A stretch of DNA of 64,000 nucleotides from Sclerurus mexicanus (GCA_013396755.1 VWZF01002261.1:372001-436000); one strand, 5' to 3'. Positions 37,709 to 50,952 are shown, counted from the stretch's first letter. Translations and numbers: made by a program. The notes: generated by a model from the letters alone, not told the origin.

Positions 37709-40700
37709 AAGATCAGGGCTCTGTGTCCCGTTTGTCCTCCAAAATGTGGCAGGGATGTTTTTTCTGCTTCTGATCTCACCAAGCTGCCTTCCCTCAGTGT
37801 CCCTGTCGTAAATTAGTAACTTGAAATGATCAGAGTCTGCGGGTTTTACTGCCTGATCAGGTATTAGGGAACAGATGCTCTGTATCAGAGCCCTTTTCTG
37901 AGTGCTGTCTAAACACAGCACAGAAACTGCAGCATTGTCTCTCTGCCCCTCTCAGTGGAAAGAAATGCACAGAGCTGGCAGTGGGAAGGGCTAACACCAT
38001 CTCTCTGGACACCAAGCCAGAGCCACAAACCCTTCTATGCTTGTCTCCTAGACTTAACACCTCACATAAAGGTTGAAAATCACCAAATTAATAAAAATTC
38101 ACCACGTAAAACTATTTAAAAATACTGGGTTTGATACTTCAACTGTATTTCTATATCATGGACTGAAATAAGGAGTAAGAAAATAGTAACAAAGTGTTCA
38201 TTTTAATAACTAAAAATTCTGGGCTAAGTATTAATTTCTGAATTATAAGCAATAAATATGTATAATAAAAAGAATTAGGGAGCAGATTAATCAAAGCCCA
38301 AGAGAATTAATAACAAGTCCAGGATTAGGAACAAGTTGAGACCTATTGACAGATGTTTTTATTAAGTACATTGAATACAAAAACATCTTTACTACTGGCC
38401 TGAAGGCTCCCTCTATCTTTCACCTTTTTTAAAAAAAGATATTAGGGCTGCAGTTTCTAGGTAGATTTGCCAAAAAAATGTAAGCTTCTTTTCTGCCTAT
38501 ACATTAAGTGAAATTGTGTGGTTTCACATCCAAAAATGGGTTTAAGTATGCGAAAGGTGCATGCAATAACAGCAGTGCTGATGAGACAAATAGAAATAAA
38601 ACAATCACATTTGTGGGTCAGACAATGAATGTATAATGCACTGTGTTGAAATTCAATTAAAATGGTGGCTTCACCAATTTTTTATTGATTTTAATTTTCA
38701 CAGAAAATCACCATGCAAATTTTGTTTCTATATTAAAAATCAGTCTGATGACAACATGGTGTAATTTATTGACTTTAAAGGAATGCATAAAAACTCTCCA
38801 GGATTGATCTGGAAAAAATGAGGTCAAGAGTAACAGCTTCAATACCATATAATTTTTCCTTTTCATATTTTTGGAAGCCATTATGCACAATATTGTGCCA
38901 TGTTTTGTATATTTTGCAATTCTCTCTTAGAGAAGACACTTTTTGCCTGATGATTGAAGACATTCCTGTGAGAATCCATTTCTTGACTGTCTCTCTTGGG
39001 TGCTATATAGTGTAAATAGCTTCCAAGGTCCTCCAATGAAAGATGGTCTAATAAGACATATTGCAGAGAACTACTGGTAATAGGCAATGAGAATTGACAG
39101 TAAAGTTGAGAGAGACAGAATTCTATCAGGAAATAAAAAATAGCATACAGCACCTTTGCTTAATGAATGTATGTATGGACAGTGGTACATGATAAATGTC
39201 TAAATCACATTTAACTGTTTATTCTCATGCATTGATACTTACCAGGGAGTAGCTAATGTTACAAATTCACACCACAGCATGCCCCATGCTGTTCTGCTCT
39301 TATAACCCAGCACAAAACACACTTAGAACACAGGCAATATAGAGCCTACAAGTGCACAGGACAGGTCTTTGTTCCATTCCTGTACTGCATTTTGTTTCAC
39401 AGGATACTTATGCACATGTTCAAAGCTTATGCCTCTTCAAATGCTTACCAGAATTATAGGGTGTATGATTGTTCTGAGCAAGACATTTGTCAAATTGAGA
39501 ATTGATCTTAGGGGAAATTATATGTAAGAAGAGTATTGCTGGTAGAAGGCAGTTTAAAATATTCATAAGGCTGTTGAAGAAGGCCAAGCAAAAATTTCAT
39601 GAGGATGAAGTGAAGTGTTCATTGGAAAAAGAACCTGTGCTGTGAAGCCGACAGCTAGAGTGAATAACATACCAGCTGCTCCCTTTAAGGACTGCATTTT
39701 ATCTATCTTGTTTCAAAAGTCTGTATGTTTTTAATATTCCCTAAAGGATTTTTGTCTGTGTGTGGTGTGCCTGAATGAAATGAGCAAAGAATTTTATGGA
39801 TTGCCGTTCTGTGTACAAGACAAGTGTAAGGCTGGAATAACAGATTAATGCAGGACATGGAAAAGTCTCAAAGAAACTTGCTCAGGTCACTCTCAAATCT
39901 CCACTTGCATAATACCGACTTGAGCAAAAGGGAAATGAAAAGAAAGACAACCAAGCTAGAGTTTGCTGACAAGTGCAGGTTCCGACGGTGCATGCCTCTA
40001 TTTCCAACAACAGTGATGGTGAGGAGTGTCTCTTTGAAGGCGTAGAATGGGCAGAAGGCTTTTGAAGTTCAGAAGTAACAGATGGAAGAGCAGGATTAAG
40101 ACAGCACTGATGGGAGAGTGAGGGGTAGCAAAGAGCCACAAATCTCCCCAAGTCTGGATGGCATGAGCTCAGTGACAGAAGAATCTGGGAGGAGACCAGT
40201 GGGTTGCAACTACCTTGGAGCTTGAGAGGTATTTGGGGAAGCACCAGCAGGACTCACAGCCATGCAGTCAAGGACCTGATGCTTTTAAAGAACGTCACCA
40301 ACATTTGGCCGGCTGCTGCAACAATAGACTCTGTTAGTGCCATCAAAAAAAACCAAACTGCAGCTGCACGGTGGCTAAAACATTGCAGAGCTGCACACCT
40401 GAATCAGGAGGAGCACAGAGAGCAGCACTGCCCAGTCAGTAGGGATGTTTCCTTCCCTGTGGCTTTTGTGTCTCTTCTGAGCTTTGGTGAATGCCTTTGC
40501 AAACTGAGCACAGGCAGCTCTCTCCAGCTTTCCAGGCTCTCAGTATTCCCTATCCTGAACGATAGTGGCCATTAAAAGGCTTTTAAATTCTGATTTTGGA
40601 GGTGCTCAGCCCTTGAAACTCCAATCAGTTTCAAAGGAAATTGCAAAAAAATCTTACTGTAATCCTATTTTTTGAGAAAAAAAAAATCAATTATCTTTCA

Positions 40701-42210
40701 ATTGCAAAGCTGAAATTGCTTATTTTTCATTGCAGACTGACAGATTTTCTTTAATTTTTTGACATTAATAATTTATCTCAATAATGTTATTATTTTACCT
40801 TCAAGTTAGAAAAAGTCATGAAACAACAGACTAAACACCTACTTTGAAGAAACACAGAAGAGGAGAGAGGGAAGCACTTTGTTTAATTTTCTTTCTGTTT
40901 GTTTTCTTTTCATCTCTGTGAAATGAAATTTTCAAGTACACAATAAGAAATCCTAGTTCTGCATTTTCCTTGCAGGCAAGTTAATTCATCTGACATGTAC
41001 ATTATCAGAAGGTTAAATCTTTGTCATCAAAGCTGTGAATTCTGCGTGATCAAGCTCCTGTTCCCACTGGAATCAATGTTGCTTGGTGCAGATATCAGGC
41101 CTGCCTCTTAGGGACTATCTGAAAAGGCAGTATTGCTAATTTAGAGAAAACCTGAAGATTGGAACAGTAGTTTTAAAAAGATTAATCAAGAACCCTAAAT
41201 AGAACAAGATATTTTAATTTAGACATTCAATCAACTCTAATTTAATTTTTGTGTGCAGTGGAAGCTTTTGTGTTTTGGAGTACATAATCTCCAGAGGTTA
41301 TGATCAGAAGATCTGAATGCAGGATGGTGATTCTGCTTCCCATGCTGGCACAGACTATTCCAGGTCACCGATCAATAATATTGTGCAGAAGGAAAGCACT
41401 ATTTGTAGCAATCATGGGAACTGAAATTAAACTATAGTCATAGTTTCCCAACTTTTGGGAGGGAAAAGTCAAAAGTATGGTTGAGATGCTTTCACTCTTT
41501 TGCTACTAAATGAAGTTTAAATTTAAAGGATATATCCCTGAATAAACTATCAGTTAAATGTCAGGACATATTCCTGCTTCAAAGCAGAGTTTCAAATGTG
41601 TGCAAAGGCTGCTTCTTAGCCTCTCTGCATGATTTCCCTTTAATAAGTAAATACAAGGGACACAGCTTTAAAATCACTCTGTGAACCAGTCACCTGTGCA
41701 TCCCAGAGGTCCTTCAAATGGATAGCTTGTCAAAATCTTCACAAAGGTAGGGATTAAAACCACTGAACTTAAGGTATTAGAGACAACACACATATTTGTC
41801 AGGTCACCGTGTCTGTAACAGAGTTCACTTGAACGTGCCAAACATCCTCTGTGCCTACCAAGGGGATTGCTCTGCTTTTTGCATCGAAGCATTCCTGGGA
41901 CACAAAGGACTCCAAAATTGTGGTGGCAGAAGGCTCAGAGTTATCGCTCAAATAGCAGCAATACCTTTCACACAGCTATTTTACTCTGTCAAGGATAAGC
42001 ACAAAAAGAAGAGGACGAAGGAAGGGAATTTGAAACTATAACAATTCTGAATGAAACTGGGTTTCTCTTGCAAAATCTTGTTTCTTCTCTAATTATTAGA
42101 GAAAATGACTGTTGAGTGGCAGTTCTGAAAGAAGAGAGTGGGTACTGGCTTAATTTTTCCTTTGCAAACACTTTTCATCATACTTGTAGCCATTTTTAGA
42201 TTTTTGAATG
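37709..42210. other. Long non-coding stretch, nothing recognised
   Basis: About 4.5 kb with no recognisable gene or mobile element. A frame of 123 codons at 40204-40575 and one of 120 codons on minus at 39882-40244 lie in slightly GC-richer DNA and show no domain. Confidence 0.65.
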
Positions 42211-42250
42211 AGTAAAGGTCAATAGACATGACTAAAGGTCAATAGACATG
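42211..42250 (+). repeat. 20-bp tandem duplication
   Basis: AGTAAAGGTCAATAGACATG (42211-42230) is followed directly by ACTAAAGGTCAATAGACATG (42231-42250). The copies differ at one base (G/C at unit position 2). The near-identity points to a recent duplication compared with the old repeats around it. Confidence 0.95.
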
Positions 42251-42846
42251 ACCTACCAGATGTGATGGGCATTGGTCCATATAACAGAACGGTCCAGCTG
42301 ATCTACCAGGCCAACGAGTCCGTACACCCAACAGTGCTGGAAGGGCAGCCTTTTTGGAAATCACCGGCAGAGATTGAAGTCAAATGCAGTGGGGTCGGTG
42401 TAACACAGGTGATGGTGCATTGGGGAGTGAAAAAATTTTATCAGAGTACAGAAAATGGTTAAAAAATCCTGTTCTACAAAATGCCCTGGGTTTTGGCCTG
42501 ACATGAAGCATATCCCTGCTGGACTTTTGTGTTCCCTTGCTCCAAGGAAGGACCACTGAGTTCTAGGAAAGGCAGATAGACAACTGAAATCCAGGCTGAC
42601 ATCAATCCATTCAGGATTCATGGTTGGACTGCAGGTCGATGGAAATTTTCTGTGTCTTTTTAGCATTAAAAGCATCACGATTCTTTTGCAAAGGGGAAAG
42701 ACCAAAGATTCAGTCAGCTAATGAGAACATAAACTGCTGAGATCAAAGTGCCAGTACAAGCAATCGGTCTGAAATATGGAGTCCTAATCACTGGAACTGA
42801 TGGATAAGAGGAGAACCATTTCACATCTGACACAGCCAAATGTAAT
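42251..42846. other. Non-coding stretch left of the LINE relic
   Basis: The segment 42262-42465 is richer in CpG than its surroundings (AACGGTCC, CAACGAGTCCGT, CACCGGC, GTCGGTG) and holds a 66-codon plus frame of no known family. The 3' part may be upstream LINE sequence too decayed to align by eye. Confidence 0.5.
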
Positions 42847-43195
42847 TATTATAAAAGTGGTGATAGGGCAGGTAAATGACTTGCCCCCAAATTTAAAAAG
42901 TCAAACCTAGTTAATTTTATCTCAGCTATTAAAAACAGCAGTGATAAGACTGTTACAGATTGGTGAAAAATTAATGAAGTCTTTAATGAACTTTATGGCA
43001 AATTACATAAATCAGAGGTAACTTAATAAAAGCCCAGAAGATTTTTAGTGGTGATTAGATTTTTCAATTGCTGAACGATAAAGAAAATAACTCTGCTAAA
43101 ATCCTCTCTACTGGAAGATTCTAAAAGACATTAAAGTAGAGGAAGCAGTGCCAATTAATGATAGCTTCAACAGTGAGATGATTAAATAAGCTTTT
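42847..43195 (+). pseudogene. Decayed L1-clade LINE, ORF2 reverse-transcriptase region
   Basis: One plus frame starting at 42847 reads YYKSGDRAGK, stop, LAPKFKKSN, then ISAIKNSSDKTVTDW, stop, KINEVFNELYGKLHKSEVT. This parallels the linker before the reverse-transcriptase domain in L1/Tx1-clade ORF2 proteins: (Y/F)(Y/F)..GD+.GK.LA....K, then I..I.N..G...TDP..I...F...Y..LY.SE. Further on, after frame changes, DIKVEEAV and PINDSFNSEMIK (about 43127-43186) correspond to the L1 region ITLEEI.EAI...PGPDGF..EFYK. About 10 bases separating EEAV from PIND are consistent with a small deletion of the K..KSPG part. Stops and frameshifts show it is long dead. The colinear order of three blocks makes chance unlikely. 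CR1 has a different linker, so this is not CR1. Confidence 0.68.
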
Positions 43196-44436
43196 TATGT
43201 TTAAATGATCATTTGCAGAGCTGACCAGAGAGTATTTTGAAAACCCCTCACGCCAAACAACAAAGTCAATGTTTCTTTTTTGATGAACATGAGGAGAGAG
43301 CTGTCCGTGCTGTGTAGACACACACATAGAAAACAACATTTCACACAGTGAAGGTTTTCACTGGACTTGTGGTAAGTGACAAACAGACTTACTTTGTAAT
43401 TATTTCAAAAATTATTAAAAAAATACCCAAAGAGGAACAAAAGACAATTTTAAACAGACACAAGACAGACTCCAAGCACTTTCATAAGCTCAGGGTTCCT
43501 TATAGCAGTACTGTGATATAAATTTGCACTAAATACCCCAGTGTTTTGATGTAGACATATTTGTAAATAGGCAAAAATTTCAACAAGGATATTTAGGATT
43601 AGGCATAGATGGCACTTGGGCCTGATTTGTATTTAATGTCAATGTGTTTAGAAACTTAAATTTCCTTCTTGCCTCTGAGATGTACTTGCAATTAAACCAT
43701 TGATAATCAAATGTTGAAAATTCATTTCAGATTCAGTGGAGATTCTAGGCCTCCTGCAGGCTTTCTAATTTGTGTTACTTATCATGAACCAGTAAGTGAG
43801 AGGGGGGAAAAGAGGGAAAAAGATTGTGCCCTGTCTCCTAAACCATGCCAAGAAGCCTTGAGCCAAATTAGTCATATGAGAATCACAGGCAAAGTCATTA
43901 AAAAGGCTGGCTTATTTCTGCATTTATCAAACTGGTGAAAAGAAATTGTCCTCCCTCTTTCTCAGAGTTGTGTAGTTGTTTTTTTGGTGGTTTTTTTTTG
44001 TTTGTTTGGGGTTTTTTTAGATGATTTTCAATTTATCTTTCAAATCGTAAAATTATGGGAAATTTCCTGTTTCAACCCTGAATTATAGCATGAGGTCTTT
44101 ATCCAAACTAACCCTCAGTACTTTAACATGCCATTATAAAAAACCACTTGTCCAGACACTGACAACCATGAAGGCTCTTTACTAGATAGATGGGTGTTTA
44201 GATATTGAGTTTGATCTTTAACATTGAGAAATCATCTAGTACCCACCCTGAAAAGCAAGATGACCTCTGGACATGAGGCATTTTGTGACACGAGATTAGA
44301 CAGGAGTTACCATTCTGTTCAGTAAGTGTGGCACACTCTGATGGAGCCCTAAAATGCAAAAAAATCGTTTCAATAACGCCTCCTCAACAGGCCAGCTGGC
44401 CACTCAGCTAACACTTGTCTTTACAGAAGGAGGCTT
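43196..44436. other. Non-coding stretch with a T/G-rich run
   Basis: A low-complexity T-rich run with G clusters occupies 43981-44018. No gene is recognised. The left part may contain further eroded LINE sequence. Confidence 0.6.
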
Positions 44437-44910
44437 TTGAAATTACTTTTGAGCACCAGTAGAGGAAAGGAGACCAGAGCAAGAGTTCTGCTCTTCGCGC
44501 TCCACACTGTGAGCGAGAGGGCAGAAAGTGGAAAGAGAGGAAGGCTGATTGCAGGCTTGGAGTGCAAAGCTTGTCAGCTTGTACAAGACACCTTGGACAA
44601 AAGTGCCTTCTACCCCAGCCACAGGAAGGAAGGAGGACAGGTTTTCAAAGGAGCATTACCATCTCTTGCACATAAGGCTGTTGCCCGGGAAAGTTGTGTT
44701 GTTTCCAGCTTTGGAGGTTTCCAAAAGCCTCAGGTAACCTGGTCTTATCTGAGAGCTGACTGTGCTTTGAACAGGGCATCTGATCAGAGACCTCCTGAGC
44801 CCCATCCCAGTCTCGGTTATCACAGGGCTCTGAGTGCAGCCAGACCATCACTGTGCCTAGGCACAAATACAGACTTTTCCTTTAAGACTATCCTTGTAGC
44901 TCTCATATAA
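44437..44910 (+). other. GC-richer patch with a 157-codon open frame
   Basis: The frame begins MKLLLSTSRGKE and ends in ILVALI, followed by TAA. It has eight or so cysteines and many R/K, but no domain I recognise and no evident splice sites or Kozak context. Two other overlapping frames (62 and 73 codons) are open in the same patch, which argues for base composition rather than coding selection. Confidence 0.3.
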
Positions 44911-44997
44911 AAAGAAGTTGGAAAAATGTGCTCAAACTATTTGTATAGAGATGTGTAACAGTTTGTGATGAAAGTGTGCTCCATGCAGAATTGTGCT

Positions 44998-45011
44998 GTA
45001 GCCATGGCAAC
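44998..45011. promoter_or_regulatory. RFX X-box motif
   Basis: GTAGCCATGGCAAC differs at one of 14 positions from the palindromic X-box GTTGCCATGGCAAC bound by RFX-family winged-helix factors, which drive ciliary and MHC-II genes. It sits in otherwise AT-rich DNA with no promoter or CpG island nearby, so if used it would be a distal site. Confidence 0.5.
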
Positions 45012-48000
45012 TTCCATTGAGAGAGACATCCATTGTAAATCTATGAGGATCTCATTTAGGAGAGATTTAGTTGTACTACTCACCAATTTATGAATATTCC
45101 AATCATGTAAAAAACACCCCAGTTTCTTGCAGAATTGTTTTTAAATAGTGCAGCTGTGTGATTAAGAATGCGATCAGAAGCATTTACATTGAACTGGTTC
45201 TAAATTTTATTTTATTATTCTTCTCCAATTTAGGTATTTTGGAGGCTAATCTGGAATCCTTTGTTATAAAATATTCTTCAGGTTTACTTAGTCTGGTTTC
45301 CAGTACTCCACTCTTCTTTGTTTGATTATATTTTTAATATATAGACTACTGGGAAATGGGTCTTTCTTCAAATACCCAGCTTCCTGTGTGAGGGTAAAAA
45401 TAAAGATGGATTCACCCCTCTTAGTACTTCAGCTGTGAGCTCTCTGTTGCCTCTCACTTAAGACAAAATGCTGAACCAATGTTTCCCCATTGTTTCTGTC
45501 CACCTTGTCACCTTTCTCAGTGGAATATTGGCCTTTATTCTCACTAACATTTTGTAAATAGACAGATGGTGGTGTTGTCTCTAAGGTATCAAACTGAGTG
45601 TTGAAATTTGGGATAGTTCTTTTGTGTCTCGCTGACAGTCTGATTTACCTGCTTACAACCACAACTTGAGGTACACAGAAATATGTCCTTAGAAGAGAGA
45701 TGAAAAAGTTGCAGAGGACATTAAGGTTACAGTTTTTATTTCTACTTTTTGTTACTGTTGTTTTACTAGTGCAGTCAAATGCAGAAAGAGAATGAATAAT
45801 GAATCACCTAAGCTCTGCTTTTCTTAATACTAGAGCTGAACAAATCCCATTCCAGGTATATTTCTTTGCATGGGAAGGCATCACCAGACATCAATAAAGT
45901 CGATATGTGCCAAATAGCATTTTAGAAATTCAGAGCAGCCTCCTCAAAAGAGCACAGCTCTGGGGACAAAACACTGGTGATGCTGGATAACAGTGTATTC
46001 ACAAAGCAAGTAAAATGGCTAAATATATCGGTAATGATTTTCATTTTGGGGAGAGTGTCTTTTTTGTTTGATACTGCTTAGATCCCATTTACTTGGGAAT
46101 GAAAACCAACATCTACAGATGCCCAAGGGCCTTCTAACGAACTCTGCCTGATGACTAACTGTGCAAGATATGAGAGGCTTTGAGGACCCTCAGATTTTGT
46201 GCATCCAAGCTTGTAGAGCTTTTTGTACTAACAGCATAATTTCTGTGGATTTTAGAGGCCAGTAATAACTTTTCCTGTGAGAAAGAGACATACCTCCTGA
46301 AATGGCTTGGGAAAGAGTCAGCAAGTCTGTAAATAAAACCCGTCTGAAATGCTCAAAACAGCCTTGGCCTTTAGCATAGATGTGTTTCAATAAATAAAAT
46401 TTAATGTGCTGTTGAGAAAAAAAATAAAAGACTTCCACTACTCTCCTGCTAAATTTGTCTAATGGAAGAATACTTCAGTCTTAAGAGATGCTTAATTTTT
46501 CAGGACCTTTTATGAACAATACCAAGCACACTAATATAATTACTCATTTCTACAGTTTCCTTCTCAATGAGAGGAAAAAGAAATGCTGTTTGTACAGATA
46601 GAACACTTAAGCCAAACTGCCTTTTTCATTACTCCAACTCTGTTACACCCAGGTATTTATTCACCCTCTTTTTATCTCTTTACAAATCATATCAGTCTTA
46701 AGGAAGTTTCACTTTATCAGCAACATTGCATCCTGCTACACAGATAACATGTCTCACATATTAACATATAACAAGCCTGTAGGTTACAATTCTGTAATTG
46801 GTTACCTTCATGGTAAAGCAAGAAGCATCATTAAATTTGGAGGCACTATTTTTTTCAGCTTACCAATTAGTTGCATCTCATAAAAATGGCAGAGCATACA
46901 CTTGTCCTATTTTCTCATTTATTTTCCATTTAGTACAGTGGTTCAGGACTGTGCTTTAGAATTTAAGGTTTGACCTACACCTCATTTTTAAACTTAAAAC
47001 AGTCCTCCCCCACCCTGATCTCACTTTTCTAAACTAGTCACTCTCTTATTTTTGGAAGACAGCAGTGTGCGGCATGAACATTTCTCTCACCCTCCAGGTA
47101 CACATAGGAAAGGGAAGATGGAAATTTTAAAAGTGTAACAGGCACAGCCCGAAGAATGCTCAGCCCAAAGAATGAGTGCATCCAGAGGCACCCGTGGCTC
47201 TGGCTTTGCTCAGGGTCTCATTTAAGTTTGTAGCAGTAAATTTTCAAAACTGCTTGGAAACCACAGTTTGCCACCTTACAGGATTAATATCCACACACTC
47301 GGAGCACTTCCCACAGCGCTTCCCCCTCACCTGGAGAACAACCGCTGAAACACAGCCATAGATGCTGCCAAAATGTGTATATAAGCGTGGTTGGATGGGT
47401 GTCATCCAGTTTAAGGTAAATGTTCGATCCACACGTGCTTTTAGCCAGTGCCTTTGGAACTCTCAGCTTAGTAATTCACATTTTTCAATGTCCCTGTAAT
47501 AAAGTAAGGTCTTTTTTATCATATGTCCTTCCTACCTGCTTTATTGGAAACAGAACAGTGAAAGGGACACTCAGCTTATGGGATGGATGGGTTGAACAAA
47601 CTTTCATTTAGTTTTATGACATGCAGTAATTATGAACTAATACTTCTTTTTACTCCATAAACTTGAATCTGAACTTTCTAAGAGCAGCCTTTCTCACATG
47701 GAGAAAAGAACCATTTTGTTCTGACTGTGGTTCACAGCATTCACACGTGCAAGCCCTTCCTCATGGGAACCCCAACTTTTGTTTCTTTCACAGTGTTAAT
47801 AAAAGGCAAATCAAAAATATGTGGTTGGCCTTTGTTATGGAAAACACAGCAGTGCTGCTGCAGCTGGTTAACTAAACTCCAGGGACAGGAATTATTCCCT
47901 GTGCTCTCCTTCTGTCACCTGCCAGCCCAAGGGAGTACAAAACTTGGAAAAAAAAGTAGTTCTGAACTGTACTTTGAAAATCCTTCCTCTGGTCTCAGCC

Positions 48001-49308
48001 CATCTTTTCAGTCTGATTTTCACTTCCAGTTTCTCTGCGTGAATATACTCACGTTTGTTGTGCTGGAGAGCACCAAATCCCCATTTAGCTGCTGCATCTC
48101 ATATGGCCCGGGAGTGGAAAGAGCTGATCTGATTGCACATAAATTTCATGTGGCTGCTCATTTGTAGAATGTAAATAATTGTACCCACACTTGCACAAAG
48201 TATTTATTTGGATAACTTGTCCTGGCTATTGTCAGAGCCAAATTAGGAAGAAAACAGAGCATACCCAAGCTTTCCCAGCACCTACAGTCAATAATATGAT
48301 TACATCAGAATCTCAGATTTGTTAATAGAAAAATGAGACAATATTTCCAGCTCTTAATTATGGACCAAAAGAACAAAAAGGAAAGGCAGAAAGCCTGAAG
48401 GCATCTCTGTTATGGTACTGAAATATGCTTAAAACCTCAGGCTGCCTTAATTCAGGCTCGGGAGTCATGCCCATCTTTACTACCTAATTAATTATACAGG
48501 TGAACTTGCAGGAAGTGCAATTATCTGTATTTTCTGCTGAGTTTCAAGGTATTTGGCAAAGAGATAGGCAAATTTTTGCTTTTGCTGAGCAGGAAATTTG
48601 TCACTCATCACAGTTTTAGGAAGCTAAAAGTATCTGGAAATTTGGCAAATGATTTCAGTCAAAGTAGGGAATTTTACAAGAAACGTTCCCATTTGGAACA
48701 CAGATTTATTCAAAATACCATTTTTCATTTTAAAGTAGATCTTGAAAAAGGGACAAAAGATTTACAACAAATTTTTTTTTTCAAATAGGATACTTAATTT
48801 GGTCCACAATATAACGTGTTGTGTTTCTGTCAAAAGACCATGAAATGTTTCACCTCTTTGCAACAATCAGAAATGCTTTTCTCTATCGACACTTTTCATG
48901 CAGGTCACAAAATTCATATCCATTACCCCACCGGTGCCCTTGACTCCGTCATGTTTCATCCCTGATGAAACAACCACTTCCATGTTAAAATGCCAAATGC
49001 AGTGTGGACAGTCCCAAAACCCAAAGATGGACCAGTACAGTCTTGTCCAGAACAGACAGGCATTTTTCAATTTCGAACTAAAAACTCTTGAAACTCGTAA
49101 AAGCCCACCATGTGAAACAGCAGTGCTGCTTGTTTTGAGCTCCTGTGGCCGGGATGCTGCAGGAGCTGGCAGGTGATGGAGTGGTCCCTCATCGGGAGGC
49201 TTCTGGTCACACCAGAGCAGCCACACACAGCAGTGCTGAGCAGGGCAGAGGCTTTTCCAAAGCAGCTGCTGCCTCCCAAGCGTCACAGCCCTCTGAGGCA
49301 GAGCTGGC
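45012..49308. other. Long non-coding stretch, nothing recognised
   Basis: About 4.3 kb with no recognisable gene. Frames of 146 codons (47727-48167 plus) and 147 codons (48867-49310 minus) show no domain. The latter sits in a GC-rich patch at 49130-49300. Confidence 0.65.
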
Positions 49309-49330
49309 ATTAATTAATTAATTAATTAAT
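49309..49330 (+). repeat. (ATTA)n microsatellite
   Basis: 22 bases of uninterrupted ATTA repeats (5.5 units) at the edge of a GC-rich patch. Confidence 0.95.
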
Positions 49331-49448
49331 CAGAGAGGCAACTAAGTGCAGTTGCTGAAAGCAGCTTCCATGTGGAGAGATGGATTTACCTCTCTGGAAG
49401 GAATGGATATAATACGATAGCCATTGTAGAAAATAACAAGGGAAAATT

Positions 49449-49464
49449 AAAAAAAAAAAAAAAA
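49449..49464 (+). repeat. A16 homopolymer
   Basis: Sixteen consecutive A residues. No LINE or SINE body is recognised directly upstream. Confidence 0.9.
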
Positions 49465-50952
49465 GCAACATTAGTCATTTGGGCCCAAGATTTTAGGAAG
49501 TTTTAGAAAGGGCTTATTTTTAAACGCACAACTTGCACTGACAAAAATTGTCAGTGAATGTTTACATGCTCACTGCAATGGCAGTGTTGATTTTGGCTGG
49601 ATTGGAAGCAATTTGAAGCTAAAAATGTTGTAGTATCCTGTCACTGAAGAGCTAATCAGCTGAGGAATCTAAGGAGATCATCCACGTGAGGGAACAGCTC
49701 ATGAGCAGATAATCCTTGTTTATTCTTCTAGAGCTTAAAATGCTTTGTTCTCAACTCAGACTCAAAACTGGATTAAAAACCAATTCTATTCTATTGTAAG
49801 AATTTCCAACAAGTAGCTATTCCACCTTAAATTTCAAGGCTGTTTTTACACAAATTAATGACAGTGTAGAAAAATTCAATTGAGCAGCTGAAATCCTATC
49901 TCTTCCTATGAATCTGAGTGACAAGATGACAGGGGATCATCCATCATCCACCACTGCTGGAAACTGGCAAAAAGCAGTTAAATCTTTTCCCTGAGACCCC
50001 ACGTCCAGATTACAGAACCTGTGCTAGGAACTAGGTGGGACAATGCTAAGGGAATGCTCACTGTACAGACTTGGTGTTTCTCTTGCATGGAAAGTTGCAA
50101 CAAAAGAGAAAAGTATATAGAACTCAAGAAGAATTTAATAAACCAAAGTGAAACTGGGGAAAAAGAAGTGCAAGGCTGCTATCTTGATCCTGAAACCATT
50201 TATGCCATTACATAGAATTATCTTTCTAATATTAAATCCAAGACACTGCTATGAAGATCCTGAAAATTCTTCACTTATTATAAAAAATGGAGTAAATAAA
50301 AATAAAAACTCAGAAATGTTATGTGTTTAGGTAAAACTGATTGCAGTAATTACACTTTCAACAAACAAAAACATCTCTGAATTTTTAACTTTTGCTTTTC
50401 TTAACCCCATTTAAATGGAAGAGGAAGCAAAAACAGAGTTGGGAGAACAAGTATTTTGAAGAAAAAAAAATCCTACAGCTGTTTTTTAAGACTTGAAATA
50501 ATCTTGCCTAGAAGCCATCCCTTTACTGCTGTTTCTTTTCTCTGCCTCCAAAACAAAATTCAACTGCAACTCTTGTGAACATTTTTTTTCATTGCATCAC
50601 ATCTTTGATTTGCTTTTCTGCCACTGGTAAAGTGCCCATCCAGTCTGCAGTGCCTCCCTACTTCCAAAGTTACGATCTCTGCAGCTGCTGAGCAAAACTT
50701 CCCACTTTTGACTTCCAGCTGCCCTAGAACACACTCTATCTATTTCCATTATTCCAAAGGGAAGCTGCAGCAGAGAGTCTGCAGGCAATAAAAAATTGAT
50801 TGTTCAGCCCTTATCAATGCTTTAGTATAATAATTGGGGCCATATAGGAAAAACTAGAGGGTTGATGTTGTCTTGAATGACATGCCTTAAAAGTCTTCAG
50901 GTTTGGTGTTTTCTTGCACTCCCACTTGCTGAGGGGATCCTGCTGACCTTTA
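49465..50952. other. Non-coding stretch, nothing recognised
   Basis: AT-rich with short A and T runs. No gene or repeat recognised. Confidence 0.7.

Noticed and set aside
42262..42465. 66-codon CpG-containing frame resembling an exon
   Set aside because: No splice sites placed convincingly and no protein family recognised. May be part of an old repeat.
42860..42900. MIR-like string (AGGTAAATGACTTGCCC)
   Set aside because: The same bases fit the longer, multi-block L1 ORF2 translation much better, and the rest of a MIR core is absent.
47727..49310. Open frames of 146 (plus) and 147 (minus) codons
   Set aside because: No domain, no conserved start context, overlapping frames open on the other strand, and partly GC-rich DNA. 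Expected by chance in a window this size.
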